64,000 nt of DNA from Holophagales bacterium (GCA_009836625.1 VXVC01000004.1:513037-577036), one strand, 5' to 3'. Shown: positions 32,904 through 45,054, counted from the first letter of the stretch. The notes: generated from the sequence alone by a model not told the origin. Numbers and translations: made by a program.

Positions 32904-34100
32904 ATGGACGATGCTGCGGCCCAGGCAGGAGACCGCACCGAGCAGCGCCAGGTCGAACTCAGAATCGTCCAGTCGATCGCGGACATTCCGCAAGAAGCCT
33001 GGGACCGATTGCTCCGGCCCGGTGATCGCCCCTTCCTGTCCTGGACGTTCCTCGAAGCCCTCGAGCGGAACGGCTGCGTGGCGCCCGACCGCGGCTGGCT
33101 CCCCTTCCACCTCACCGCCTGGGGCGCGGACGACGACCTGATCGCGGCCGCCCCCGCCTACATCAAGAACGATGGCATGGGCGACTTCTCGCGGGACTGG
33201 GCATTCGGCGACGCGGTGCAGGCAGTCGGCGGCCGTTTCTACCCGAAGCTCGTGGTCGGCGTGCCGTTCTCGCCGGTCACGGGGCGACGCATCCTTGCCG
33301 CCGCCGACCTCGACCCGTCGGTCGCCGCCAGACTCCTTGTACAGCTTGCTGCCCACACCGCCCGGGAGGTCGGCCTGGCCTCCGTCCACGTCCTCTACCA
33401 CAGCGACGGGGAGGCCCCGGCCCTTGCCGACGCCGGTCTCTCCCAGCGCGTCATGGTCCAGTACCACTGGCACAACTACGACTACCGGACGCCGGACGAC
33501 TGGCTGCTGAGACTTCGCTCCAAGCGCCGCACCCAGTGCCGCCGCGAGCGCCGCGAACCGGCAAGCCAGGGCATCGCCATCCGCACCGTCCGCGGCCAGG
33601 AGATCGCCGGCGATCCCGAGCATTGGGCCGAGACCGCGTTCCGCCTCTACTGCACTACCTGCGATCGTTACATGTGGGGCGGCCGCTACCTGAACCGCGA
33701 GATGTTCTCCGATCTGTTCACGCTCCTCGGCAACGAGGTCGAGCTGGTCGTCGCCGAACGCGAAGACCGGGTCGTCGCCGGCGCGATCAACCTGCGCTCG
33801 GACACGCACCTCTACGGCCGCTACTGGGGCTGCCACGAGCAGCACCGCTTCCTCCACTTCAACGTCTGCCTCTACCACTCGATCGATGAGTGCATCGAGC
33901 GGGGCGTCCAGGTGTTCGAGGGCGGCGCCGGCGGAGAGCACAAGATCAGCCGCGGCTTCGAGCCCGCGCCCGTCTACAGCTCCCACCTGTTCATGGACGA
34001 GAAGCTGAACTCGCTGCTCGGCGCGGCACTGGAGCGCGACGCGAAGCGACACCTCGAGGGAATCGAGGCGTGGCGCGGCAACCGGGCCCAACTCGGCTAG
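32904..34100 (+). CDS. FemAB-like / COG3146 (DUF482) predicted N-acyltransferase
   Basis: FLSWTFLEALERNGCVAPDRGWLPFHLTAW...AAPAYIKNDGMGDFSRDWAFGDAVQAVGGRFYPKLVVGVPFSPVTGRRIL; FLHFNVCLYHSIDECIERGVQVFEGGAGGEHKISRGFEP. Confidence 0.8.
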   Translation: MDDAAAQAGDRTEQRQVELRIVQSIADIPQEAWDRLLRPGDRPFLSWTFLEALERNGCVAPDRGWLPFHLTAWGADDDLIAAAPAYIKNDGMGDFSRDWAFGDAVQAVGGRFYPKLVVGVPFSPVTGRRILAAADLDPSVAARLLVQLAAHTAREVGLASVHVLYHSDGEAPALADAGLSQRVMVQYHWHNYDYRTPDDWLLRLRSKRRTQCRRERREPASQGIAIRTVRGQEIAGDPEHWAETAFRLYCTTCDRYMWGGRYLNREMFSDLFTLLGNEVELVVAEREDRVVAGAINLRSDTHLYGRYWGCHEQHRFLHFNVCLYHSIDECIERGVQVFEGGAGGEHKISRGFEPAPVYSSHLFMDEKLNSLLGAALERDAKRHLEGIEAWRGNRAQLG

Positions 34101-34118
34101 AGCCGCCAACCCCGGACC

Positions 34119-34124
34119 TATAAT
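34119..34124 (+). promoter_or_regulatory. Candidate -10 box (TATAAT) 9 nt upstream of the clpS ATG
   Basis: Exact TATAAT; no clear -35; see leaderless finding. Confidence 0.4.
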
Positions 34125-34133
34125 CGAGGGATC

Positions 34134-34526
34134 ATGTCGCAGTTCGAAGACGACCAGCAGGGCGACAGCAAGGTCCTCACGAAGACGAAGACCAGGACCA
34201 AGCTGGCCCGTCCCCGGCTGTACAAGGTGCTGCTCCACAACGACGACTTCACGCCGCGGGAGTTCGTCGTCGTCGTGCTGCAGCACGTCTTCCACCTGAC
34301 CGAATCGGACGCTTCGCGGCTCATGCTCTACGTCCACAAGAACGGCGTCGGCGTCGTCGGCCTCTACCCGTTCTCGATCGCCGAGACCAAGGTGGCCGAG
34401 GTCGGCAGTCTGGCCCAGCAGGCCGAAGTCCCCCTGCTCTGCACGATCGAGCCCGACACGGGAGACGGCGACGGCGAAGGTGGGGACGGTGGCGATGACA
34501 GGGACGACGGCGGCGACGTCAACTGA
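34134..34526 (+). CDS. clpS: ClpS adaptor with an acidic Asp/Gly-rich C-terminal tail
   Basis: LYKVLLHNDDFTPREFVVVVLQHVFHLTESDASRLMLYVHKNGVGVVGLYPFSIAETK; tail DTGDGDGEGGDGGDDRDDGGDVN. Confidence 0.92.
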   Translation: MSQFEDDQQGDSKVLTKTKTRTKLARPRLYKVLLHNDDFTPREFVVVVLQHVFHLTESDASRLMLYVHKNGVGVVGLYPFSIAETKVAEVGSLAQQAEVPLLCTIEPDTGDGDGEGGDGGDDRDDGGDVN

Positions 34527-34556
34527 CGGCGCGAAGGAGGTACCGCCATCGCTTCC

Positions 34557-36951
<2,395 letters not shown>

Positions 36952-36959
<8 letters not shown>

Positions 36960-38127
36960 CGCCCACCCGAGGCAGCACCTCGGTCTTGAACCGTTCGATC
37001 GTCGACATCAGCCGCGCATGCGGCAGCAGGCCGTTGTAGGCCCAGAAGTAGAGCCAAGTCACCGGCAGACGCTCGCGGAGCGTCTGGAGCTGCCGCGTCA
37101 CCGTGTCGACGGTGCCGACGAGGGCCATCCCGGACCCCATCATGTCGTCGAACTCTTCCCCGGTGTCCGGGTCGATCATCCCCCGGCTGAAGCCGAAGGG
37201 CTCGAACCAGGCGGAGCCGCAGAAGGCGCCGCTCGCCTTCCAGAGGCGCTCAGCCTCGGTGTCCGACTCGGCGATCACGACATCGCGCAGGACGCCGATC
37301 CCCTCCCCCAGCGGCCGGCCGGACTCCTCCGCGAACAGTTCGAACAGCGCCCGCTCCCGCTTCGGGTGCAGCGGCGGCAGGATTGCCGTCACGCCTTCCC
37401 GCGCGCACCAGCGGATGCTCGCCTCCGACGACGCGAAGGGCTGGAAGATCGGCGGATGCGGCTCCTGAACCGGTTTCGGTACCACGCCCACCTGGCGCAG
37501 CACGCCGTCCTCGACGCCGGCGCCCCACTGCTCGGTCGCATCGAGCGTCCACGGCGTACCGCCCTTCGAACCGCCCACGGGGACCTTCCAGAACCGGCCG
37601 TCGTAGTCGAGCATCGGCTCGGTCCAGGCCTTCTTGACGATCCGGAAACACTCTTCGAAGGCGGCCCGGTTCGTCGCGTCGATCTCGTCGTGCCGGTGCG
37701 GCAGGGCGCCGGAGATGCCGTGCGTCTGCTGCGCCATCACGTCGACCCAGCGCCGCTGGTAGCCGCGGGCGAAGCCAGCGTTCGCGCGCCCCCCGGTCAT
37801 CCGGTCGAGCATCGCGATGTCCTCGGCGACCCGGATCGGGTTCCTCGCGGGCAGCACGATGCCCAACTGGCCCACCCGGATGTTCTTCGTCTGCATGCCG
37901 ACGAACAGGTCGAGCAGCACCGGATTGTTCGAGAGCTCGAAGCCCTCGATGTGGAAGTGGTGCTCGGTGAAGCTGATCGAGTCGTAGCCGAGGTCGTCGG
38001 CGAGCCGGGCCTGCTCCGAGACCTCGGCCAGCATCCGGTCGTAGAGATCGCCGCGCAGGCCGGCCATGCCCCGCTTGATGTCGGCCCGCGAGCCGATCGA
38101 GGGCAGGTAGAAGAGCGAGATCTTCAA
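36952..38127 (-). CDS. LLM-class flavin-dependent oxidoreductase, TTG start
   Basis: MKISLFYLPSIGSRADIKRGM...YDSISFTEHHFHIEGFELSNNPVLLDLFVGMQTKNIRVGQLGIVLPARNPIRVAEDIAMLDRMTGGRANAGFARGYQRRWVD. Confidence 0.85.
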
Positions 38128-38141
38128 GAGAGTCCGAGGCC

Positions 38142-38963
38142 TCAGCCACCGCTGTCGTAGCCCGGAAGCTCGCGGATCCAGACGTTGCGGAATCGGGTCG
38201 GGTTGCGATGGTCCTGGAGGCCGATCCAGCCACGCGGCTCGTGCGGCCGGTCGTAGACGCCGATCCGCCGGTGGATCGTCCGGCCGATGTACTCCTTCTT
38301 GTGATGGATGACCACACCGTTGTGGATCACGGTGACGTTCGCCTTCTTGACGAGTTCGCCGTCCTTCCAGCGCGGCGCCTCGAAGATGATGTCGTAGGTC
38401 TGCCAGACGCCCGGGGCCCTCGAGGAGTTGACCATGGGTGGCGTCTGGCCGTAGATCGCCCCGGCCTGGCCGTCGGCGTACGTCCGGTTCTCGTACGAGT
38501 CGAGGATCTGGATCTCGTAATCGCCGTAGAGCATCACCCCGCTGTTGCCGCGGCCCTGGCTGTTGCTCTCGACCTTGGCCGGCGTCGCGAACTCCAGGTG
38601 GAGCTGGAAGTCGCCGAACTCGTCCCGGGTGCGGATCGACCCCGTCGAGGTGACCTCCATGTACCCGTTCTCGACCTTCCACTCGGGTGCGTCGCCATTC
38701 GGTTTCTGCCACTTCGAGAGGTCCGTGCCGTCGAACAGCACCACGGCGTCGGCGGGCGCGGCCGCCATGTCGCTGAACGAAGCGCCCGGAGCGACCACTG
38801 GCGGTACCGGCCGGTTCGGGTCGTGCACCTTCCAGGGCAATCCCGGCAGCTTCGGGGTGTCCTCGTAGCCCACCGGCTGTTGCTGGGCGGCGGCGGCCGC
38901 GGTCATCAGCAGGCCCGCCGCCAGAGTGACGAACAACGTTCTCTTGTTTCGGTTCACAGACAT
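38142..38963 (-). CDS. Secreted DUF1080 (3-keto-disaccharide hydrolase-like) protein
   Basis: VVLFDGTDLSKWQKPNGDAPEWKVENGYMEVTSTGSIRTRDEFGDFQLHLEFATP; NSGVMLYGDYEIQILDSYEN; signal peptide. Confidence 0.88.
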   Translation of the reverse strand: MSVNRNKRTLFVTLAAGLLMTAAAAAQQQPVGYEDTPKLPGLPWKVHDPNRPVPPVVAPGASFSDMAAAPADAVVLFDGTDLSKWQKPNGDAPEWKVENGYMEVTSTGSIRTRDEFGDFQLHLEFATPAKVESNSQGRGNSGVMLYGDYEIQILDSYENRTYADGQAGAIYGQTPPMVNSSRAPGVWQTYDIIFEAPRWKDGELVKKANVTVIHNGVVIHHKKEYIGRTIHRRIGVYDRPHEPRGWIGLQDHRNPTRFRNVWIRELPGYDSGG

Positions 38964-38983
38964 TCCGGCCTCCTTGAGAGTCC

Positions 38984-40537
38984 TCACCGTACCCGCGACG
39001 CGAGCAGCGGTTCGGACAGTTTCAGCCACTTGATCACCTCGGCCCGCGTGCCGCGGGGGTCGATCAAATCATGGACCGAGAAACCCTCGGCCCGCGGGAA
39101 GGGAGTGCGGCGTTTGGCGAACTCGGCCTCCAGTTCGGCCCGTTTCCTGTCCGGGTCGGGCGCCGCGGCGATCTCTCGCCGGAAGGCGACCGCCACGCCG
39201 CCCTCGATCGGCAGCGCGCCGCTCTCGGCCGAGGGCCAGATCAGTACCCGGCCGCCCGGGCCGTAGTGCGCCGCGGCCGCTACGCCGTAGGACTTCCGGA
39301 TCTGCACGGCGCACCAGGGCACGGTCGTCCGCACGGTCGCGGCGATCGCCTCCATGCCGTAGCGAATCGTGCCGGACGCCTCCGACTCCGAGCCGATCAT
39401 GAAGCCGGGCTCGTCGACCAGGCTGAGGATCGGCAGGTGGAAGTTCTCGCAGAACTCGACGAAGCGCCGGAACTTCTGCGCTCCGGCGGCGTCCATCGCC
39501 CCGCCGATTTGCCGGCAATCGTTGGCGATGACGCCCACAGCGTGGCCGTCGACCCGGGCCAGACCTGTGATCTGGGACGGTCCGTAACCCGCCGTCATCT
39601 CGAAGAAGCTGTCGCGGTCGACGACGAGCGAGATCAGTTCGCGCATGTCGTAGAGGAACCGCCGGTCGCGCGGCACGATCTCGAGCAGGCGCTCTTCGCG
39701 CCGGTCGGCCGGATCGCCTGACTTCCGCCGTGGCGGCAGCGTGTCGACATTCGGCGGGAGGTAGCTCAGGAAGCGGCGCACCTGCGCCATCGCGTCGTCC
39801 TCGTCCTCGGCGACGTTGTCGACGACGCCGCTACGGCTGTGGACCTGCCAGCCGCCGAGCTCGTCCTTCGTCTTCTTTTCGCCTAGCGCCCGCTCGACGA
39901 GCGCCGGCCCGCCGATCAGGATCTGGGCGGTGTGGCGCGTCATCACCGAGAAGTGGGAGGCGACCAGGCGCGCCGCGGGAAACCCCGCTACCGCGCCGAC
40001 GCCGATCGAGGCCACCGGCACGGTCCGCAGGATCTCCGCGATCGACCAGAAGCGGGCACGGGAGTAGACCGGCTCCCCCATCGGTCGGGGCGGCGTCTTC
40101 GGCGCCCCTTTCTGGCGTCCGGCGCTGCCGCGCACGCTGCCGCCCCCGCCTTCCAGAAAGCGGACCAGGGGCAGCCGGTACTTGAGAGCGAGTTCCTCGG
40201 AATAGACGCTCTTGCGCAGCCCGGCCGGCGACGGCGAGCCCCCGGCCTGGGTGAAGTCCTCGCCGGCCACGATCACCTGCCGTCCGTCGACACCGGCAAA
40301 GCCGACGACGTAGTTCGCCGGCGTGAACGCGACGACCCGGCCTTTCTCGTCCACCTCGGCGGCGCCGGCCTGGCGGCCCTCCTCGACGAAGGAGCCCGGG
40401 TCGGCGACGCGCTCGATCCGCTCGCGCACCGTCAGGCGTCCGCGCTCGTGTTGGCGCTCCACCGCCTCCTCGCCGCCCATCTCCAGCGCCAGGCGCCGGC
40501 GGCGTTCGATCTCGTCGACCTCGGGATGCCAGGACAT
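38984..40537 (-). CDS. Acyl-CoA carboxylase, carboxyltransferase (beta) subunit
   Basis: GRLTVRERIERVADPGSFVE; LVRFLEGGGGSVRG; GGAMDAAGAQKFRRFVEFCENFHLPILSLVDEPGFMIG; VRTTVPWCAVQIRKSYGVAAAAHYGPGG. Confidence 0.85.
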   Translation of the reverse strand: MSWHPEVDEIERRRRLALEMGGEEAVERQHERGRLTVRERIERVADPGSFVEEGRQAGAAEVDEKGRVVAFTPANYVVGFAGVDGRQVIVAGEDFTQAGGSPSPAGLRKSVYSEELALKYRLPLVRFLEGGGGSVRGSAGRQKGAPKTPPRPMGEPVYSRARFWSIAEILRTVPVASIGVGAVAGFPAARLVASHFSVMTRHTAQILIGGPALVERALGEKKTKDELGGWQVHSRSGVVDNVAEDEDDAMAQVRRFLSYLPPNVDTLPPRRKSGDPADRREERLLEIVPRDRRFLYDMRELISLVVDRDSFFEMTAGYGPSQITGLARVDGHAVGVIANDCRQIGGAMDAAGAQKFRRFVEFCENFHLPILSLVDEPGFMIGSESEASGTIRYGMEAIAATVRTTVPWCAVQIRKSYGVAAAAHYGPGGRVLIWPSAESGALPIEGGVAVAFRREIAAAPDPDRKRAELEAEFAKRRTPFPRAEGFSVHDLIDPRGTRAEVIKWLKLSEPLLASRVR

Positions 40538-40589
40538 CGGACGGGGATTGTAGTTGGCAGCTCGGCCCACCCGGCGAACAACTCGCTGC

Positions 40590-40617
40590 TTGACGACCGA
40601 TTCCGCCTGACTAGACT
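40590..40617 (+). promoter_or_regulatory. Candidate sigma70-type promoter of the matrixin-like gene
   Basis: TTGACG (40590-40595), 16-nt spacer, TAGACT (40612-40617). Confidence 0.5.
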
Positions 40618-40633
40618 CGGCTAGCTTCCGCTA

Positions 40634-43267
40634 GTGGACCTCTCGGAGGCCAGAAGCAAGGTGCCAGGACGGGTGCGAAAGACGCTGTTCTCCGTTGCCC
40701 TGGCGGTACTGGCGCCGCCGGTGGCATCCCTGACCTACGCGCCGGCGACGGACGCCGAACTCGTGGACCACGCCGCGACGATCGTCCAGGGCCACGTGGT
40801 CTCCGTGCGCGAGACGCCGAGCCACCGCTACCTGACCGTCGCCGTCGACGGCGTGCTCAAGGGCAGCGCGGGCGTCACGGTGATGATCAAGCAGGTCGGC
40901 GGTACGGACTGGGTCGTGCCCGGGGCGCCGCAGGCCGTGCCCGGCGACCGCGGCGTCTGGTTCCTCGACGCCCACGGCCGGGCCGACCCCGCGCTCGGAT
41001 GGATGCAGCGGGCGGGCGAGCACTACGTCTCGATCAACGGGGAGGCTCGCCACCATGGGCGCTTCCGGGCATGGGTTGAGGACCGCGCGGCCGGGCGCCG
41101 GCGTCCGGCGGACTACGAGCCCGCCGGCCCGGTCTCGGTTGCGCAGATGTACAAGCTACTTACGCGCTCTTGCAATGACGGTACGCGGATCACGCGGTGG
41201 CGGACGTTTCCCACATGGTCCGCTAACGACATGGCGCTGTCCGGCTCGTACGGTTCGATCGGGTGGTCCGACCTTGTCGCGTCGGCGGCCCGTTGGGAAG
41301 CGGTCTCGGCGGCGTCTTTGCCGTTGTCGCTCACGGCGACGGACGTGACGGCCGTCCTGAGGGTGTCTCTGGATCGGCCGGGGCACGGCTGGGGCTACAC
41401 CGATCCGCCGACGGTGACGTTCTCGGCGCCTCCACCCGGTGGCCGGCGAGCGGTGGGAACCGCGGCACTGGAAACCTCGTGGGATCTTCGTCTTCCAGGA
41501 ATCACCGAGTACTACTGGGGCGCGGTGGGGCGCGTCGACGTTTCCGACTCCGGCGACTACGGCCTTCTCGGCCAGCCCACGCTGACGTTCAGCGCGCCCG
41601 TCGACAGGGGCTCGCTCTCCCGGCTCAAGTGGAGCCGCGGCAGCGGCTACGTGGTGGCCCCCGCGGTCACGGTTTCGGACCCGCCGGCCGGCGGTACAAC
41701 GGCGCGCCTGGAAGCGCGGGTCCGCAACGGCGAAGTCGTCGACATCGTGCCGACCGACCGCGGCGCGGGCTACACGTCCGCTCCCACGATCTCGATATCG
41801 GCGCCGCCGGCGGGTGGAACGCAAGCGGAGATCCTCCTGGTGGAAACGGCCCTTCGCACCGCTGTCGGCTGGGTGGCGGTGGAACCCGACTTCGATCGGC
41901 TTCCGACTCCGACGCACATCAGCGATACCGGGTACGGCGTCCCCCCTTCGGGCGACTTCACTCTTGGCCAGGCCTGGCTGTTCTGCGGCGCCTCCTATGA
42001 CGCCGGGAACCTGGGGCCGGCAACGGAACCGGCCCGGGCCTATGTCACCATCGCCCGCAAGCTCCTCGATCGCTACCCGCCCGACGATTGGCGGCAGGTG
42101 ATGACCCATGAGTTGGGTCACGCACTTGGCCTGGACCATTCGTCTGATGAGACGGCGATCATGTGGGCGAGGACCAGACCCGGTCGCGGCTACCACCTGG
42201 GCGACGACGACATCGCCGGCATCCGGGCGCTCTACGGCGTCGAGGGCGAGGATCCTGATCCGGAGCCTCCCCCTCCTCGACCCACGTTGTCCGCGGCGGA
42301 CGCTCGGGCCCTGGAGAGCGCTGGGGAGCTGATCTTCGACGTGCGGCTGAGCGCGTCGTCCGGAAGTGTGGTGACGGTCGACTACGCGACCCGGGACGGC
42401 GCCGGCGCCAGCGGCGCGAAGGCGGGCGCCGACTACACGGCGACCGAGGGCACGTTGACGTTCCCCGCCGGCTCGACCTCGCGGCGGATTCGCGTGCCGG
42501 TGACGGACGATGACCGCTACGAGGCGTCGCCCGAGACGTTCACGCTGACGCTTCGGCGTCCGGTGAACGCGACCCTTGCCGGCGGCGGTTCGTCGCTGCA
42601 GGTTACCGGGACGATTCTCGATGACGACGGTCCGCCGACGGCATCCTTCGAGCTGTCCGGCGCGACTTGCGGCGAGGAGTTGTGTCGGACCCGCACGGGC
42701 GTGCCGGTGGAGTTCGTCGACACGAGCACCGGCAAGGTGCTGTCCCGAATCTGGGAGTTGGGCGACGGAACGAGGTCTCGTTCCCGGCGGCCGACGCACG
42801 CCTGGTCGTCGGCCGGTTTCTACGAGGTGACGCTGTCGGTGAGCGACGGCGCGACGACGTCCGCGGCAAGCCGGGTGTTTCTGGTCGAGGCCTCGGAACC
42901 CGAGGGGACGTGCGTCCCCGACGCGCGGACGCGCTGCCTGCGGGACTCGCGCTACGCGGTCACGGTGGACTGGAGGAAGGCGGACGGCGAGGGCGGTGCG
43001 GGCCGGGTGGTGTACGCGGGCACGAACGACTCGGGTCTGTTCACGTTCTTCAGCCAGGAGAACTGGGAGGTGCTGATCAAGGTGTTGGACGGTTGCTCGG
43101 TGAACGGCCGAATCTGGGTGTACGGCACGTCGATGACCGACCTGGGCCACGTGATCCGAGTGACCGACACGGCCACGGACGCGGTCAGGGAGTACCGCAA
43201 CGAGCCAGGCCTGCCGGCGCCGGCCATCACCGACGCGACGGCGTTCGCCGAGGGCTGCGAGCCGTAG
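40634..43267 (+). CDS. Secreted matrixin-like (M10) metalloprotease with GxGY-type repeats, Calx-beta and PKD domains
   Basis: HELGHALGLDHSSDETAIMWA zinc site and Met-turn; Calx-beta VTVDYATRDG...TLTFPAGSTSRRIRVPVTDDD; PKD VEFVDTSTGKVLSRIWELGDG. GTG at 40661 is a plausible alternative start (GGAGG 40645-40649). Confidence 0.85.
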   Translation: MDLSEARSKVPGRVRKTLFSVALAVLAPPVASLTYAPATDAELVDHAATIVQGHVVSVRETPSHRYLTVAVDGVLKGSAGVTVMIKQVGGTDWVVPGAPQAVPGDRGVWFLDAHGRADPALGWMQRAGEHYVSINGEARHHGRFRAWVEDRAAGRRRPADYEPAGPVSVAQMYKLLTRSCNDGTRITRWRTFPTWSANDMALSGSYGSIGWSDLVASAARWEAVSAASLPLSLTATDVTAVLRVSLDRPGHGWGYTDPPTVTFSAPPPGGRRAVGTAALETSWDLRLPGITEYYWGAVGRVDVSDSGDYGLLGQPTLTFSAPVDRGSLSRLKWSRGSGYVVAPAVTVSDPPAGGTTARLEARVRNGEVVDIVPTDRGAGYTSAPTISISAPPAGGTQAEILLVETALRTAVGWVAVEPDFDRLPTPTHISDTGYGVPPSGDFTLGQAWLFCGASYDAGNLGPATEPARAYVTIARKLLDRYPPDDWRQVMTHELGHALGLDHSSDETAIMWARTRPGRGYHLGDDDIAGIRALYGVEGEDPDPEPPPPRPTLSAADARALESAGELIFDVRLSASSGSVVTVDYATRDGAGASGAKAGADYTATEGTLTFPAGSTSRRIRVPVTDDDRYEASPETFTLTLRRPVNATLAGGGSSLQVTGTILDDDGPPTASFELSGATCGEELCRTRTGVPVEFVDTSTGKVLSRIWELGDGTRSRSRRPTHAWSSAGFYEVTLSVSDGATTSAASRVFLVEASEPEGTCVPDARTRCLRDSRYAVTVDWRKADGEGGAGRVVYAGTNDSGLFTFFSQENWEVLIKVLDGCSVNGRIWVYGTSMTDLGHVIRVTDTATDAVREYRNEPGLPAPAITDATAFAEGCEP

Positions 43268-43347
43268 CTGGAGGAGATCACCGGCGTCTGTGCGGCGGAC
43301 GGCAACCGACCTGCTCCGCTATCCTGCGCGGCCTGAGGGAGGTGCCG

Positions 43348-44979
43348 GTGACGTCACGACGCAAACTCTGTGGCTGGGGATACGAAGGGCAGGGCCTCAC
43401 GCAGGCGGAAGCGGACACTTTCCGCGCCCGCACCGGGGAACGCTTCGGCGTCCCGCTCGAACCTCGGGCGACGGTGCCGCAAGTCGGCGACTTCGACCTT
43501 CGCCCGCCCCGACTGGCGCCACCGGCATCGCTCGAGGCCCTGTTCCGGAACGACCCGTACGAACGCCTACTCCACGCCTACGGCAAGTCCTTCCCGGACG
43601 CCGTGCGGATGTTCCGGCGCGAGGTGCCGGAACCTCCCGACCTCGTCGCCTACCCCGAAACCACGGACGACATCGTCCGCATCCTCGACTGGGCCGGCGA
43701 CGCCGGCGCCGCGATGATCCCCTTCGGCGGCGGTTCGAGCGTGGTCGGCGGTGTCGAGCCGGCGGTCGGCGACAGCTACGCCGGCGCGGTGACGATCGAC
43801 CTGCTCAAGCTCGACAAGGTGCTCGAGGTCGATCGTGCGAGCCGCGCCGCGCGCATCCAGGCGGGCGCCCGCGGGCCTCACATCGAGGCCCGGCTCCGGG
43901 AGCACGGGCTGACGCTGCGCCACTTCCCGCAGAGCTTCGAGCACTCCACCCTGGGCGGCTGGATCGCGACCCGCTCGGGTGGCCACTTCGCCAGCCTCTA
44001 CACCCACATCGACGACTTCGTCGAGGCGACGACGACGGTGACGCCCCGGGGCGTCATGGAGACCCGCCGCCTGCCCGGTTCCGGCGCCGGACCGTCGCCC
44101 GACCGGATGGTCATCGGCTCGGAGGGCATCCTCGGCGTCATCACGGAAGCCTGGATGCGGCTCCAGGACCGGCCAACGTACCGCGGTTCGGCCGCCGTCC
44201 ACTTCGCCGACTACGCGAGCGCGGCCGAGGCCGTGCGGATGCTCGCCCAAAGCGGCCTCTACCCCTCGAACTGCCGCCTGATCGACGCCCAGGAGACCGC
44301 CACCGCCGGCGCCGGCGACGGTTCGACCTCGCTGCTCGTCCTCGGCTTCGAGTCCGCCGACCACCCGGTCGACGCGTGGATGAAGCGGGCGCTCGAGCTG
44401 ACCGCGGACTGCGGCGGGGACCACAGCGCCTCGGCCGGGCGGTCCCATCGCGAGGGCGCCGCCGGGGCCTGGCGCGACGCCTTCATCAAGGGACCCTACT
44501 TCCGGGAGGTCGGCGTGCCCCTGGGGGTGATCGGCGACACCTTCGAGACCGCGATCACCTGGGACCGCTTCGCCGACTTCCACGCCCGGATCATGGCCCG
44601 GACCGCCGAGATCCTCGAGCAGGCGACCGGCCGCCCCGGCAGCGTCACCTGCCGCTTCACGCACGTCTACCCGGACGGACCCGCGCCCTACTTCACGTTC
44701 TCGGCGCTTGGCGACTGGGAGCGGCTCGCGGAGCAGTGGCGCGAGATCAAGATGGCCGCCAACGAAGCGGTCGTCGACGCCGGCGGCACGGTGACCCACC
44801 ACCACGCGGTCGGCCGCGACCACCGGCCGGCCGGCTACGACCGCCAGCGCCCTGACGTCTTCGCCCGAGCCCTCGGCGGCGCCAAGGCGGCCATCGACCC
44901 CGACGGCCTGATGAACCCCGGCGTCCTGATCGACCCGCAGGGCCGGGACGTCGGCGTCACCGGCGCGATGGCGCCGTAG
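43348..44979 (+). CDS. FAD-binding oxidase, alkyldihydroxyacetonephosphate synthase (AGPS)-like
   Basis: MIPFGGGSSVVGGVEP; HFPQSFEHSTLGGWIATRSGGHFASLYTHIDDFVE; THHHAVGRDHRPAGYD; GTG start preceded by GGGAGG at 43337-43342. Confidence 0.8.
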   Translation: MTSRRKLCGWGYEGQGLTQAEADTFRARTGERFGVPLEPRATVPQVGDFDLRPPRLAPPASLEALFRNDPYERLLHAYGKSFPDAVRMFRREVPEPPDLVAYPETTDDIVRILDWAGDAGAAMIPFGGGSSVVGGVEPAVGDSYAGAVTIDLLKLDKVLEVDRASRAARIQAGARGPHIEARLREHGLTLRHFPQSFEHSTLGGWIATRSGGHFASLYTHIDDFVEATTTVTPRGVMETRRLPGSGAGPSPDRMVIGSEGILGVITEAWMRLQDRPTYRGSAAVHFADYASAAEAVRMLAQSGLYPSNCRLIDAQETATAGAGDGSTSLLVLGFESADHPVDAWMKRALELTADCGGDHSASAGRSHREGAAGAWRDAFIKGPYFREVGVPLGVIGDTFETAITWDRFADFHARIMARTAEILEQATGRPGSVTCRFTHVYPDGPAPYFTFSALGDWERLAEQWREIKMAANEAVVDAGGTVTHHHAVGRDHRPAGYDRQRPDVFARALGGAKAAIDPDGLMNPGVLIDPQGRDVGVTGAMAP

Positions 44980-44990
44980 CGCTGCACCCG

Positions 44991-45026
44991 CCCGTCCAGG
45001 GTCCGCGGGGAGGGTCCCTGGACGGG
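44991..45026. terminator. Hairpin between convergent genes (candidate bidirectional terminator)
   Basis: Perfect 11-bp stem cccgtccaggg (44991-45001) / ccctggacggg (45016-45026); no T tract. Confidence 0.55.
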
Positions 45027-45054
45027 CTGGAGGGGGTCGGCGGCTTGGGGTGAC

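Noticed and set aside
41156-43150. 664-aa minus-strand ORF opposite the matrixin-like protease
   Set aside because: Arg/His-rich shadow ORF; the plus-strand gene has clear zinc-site and domain motifs.
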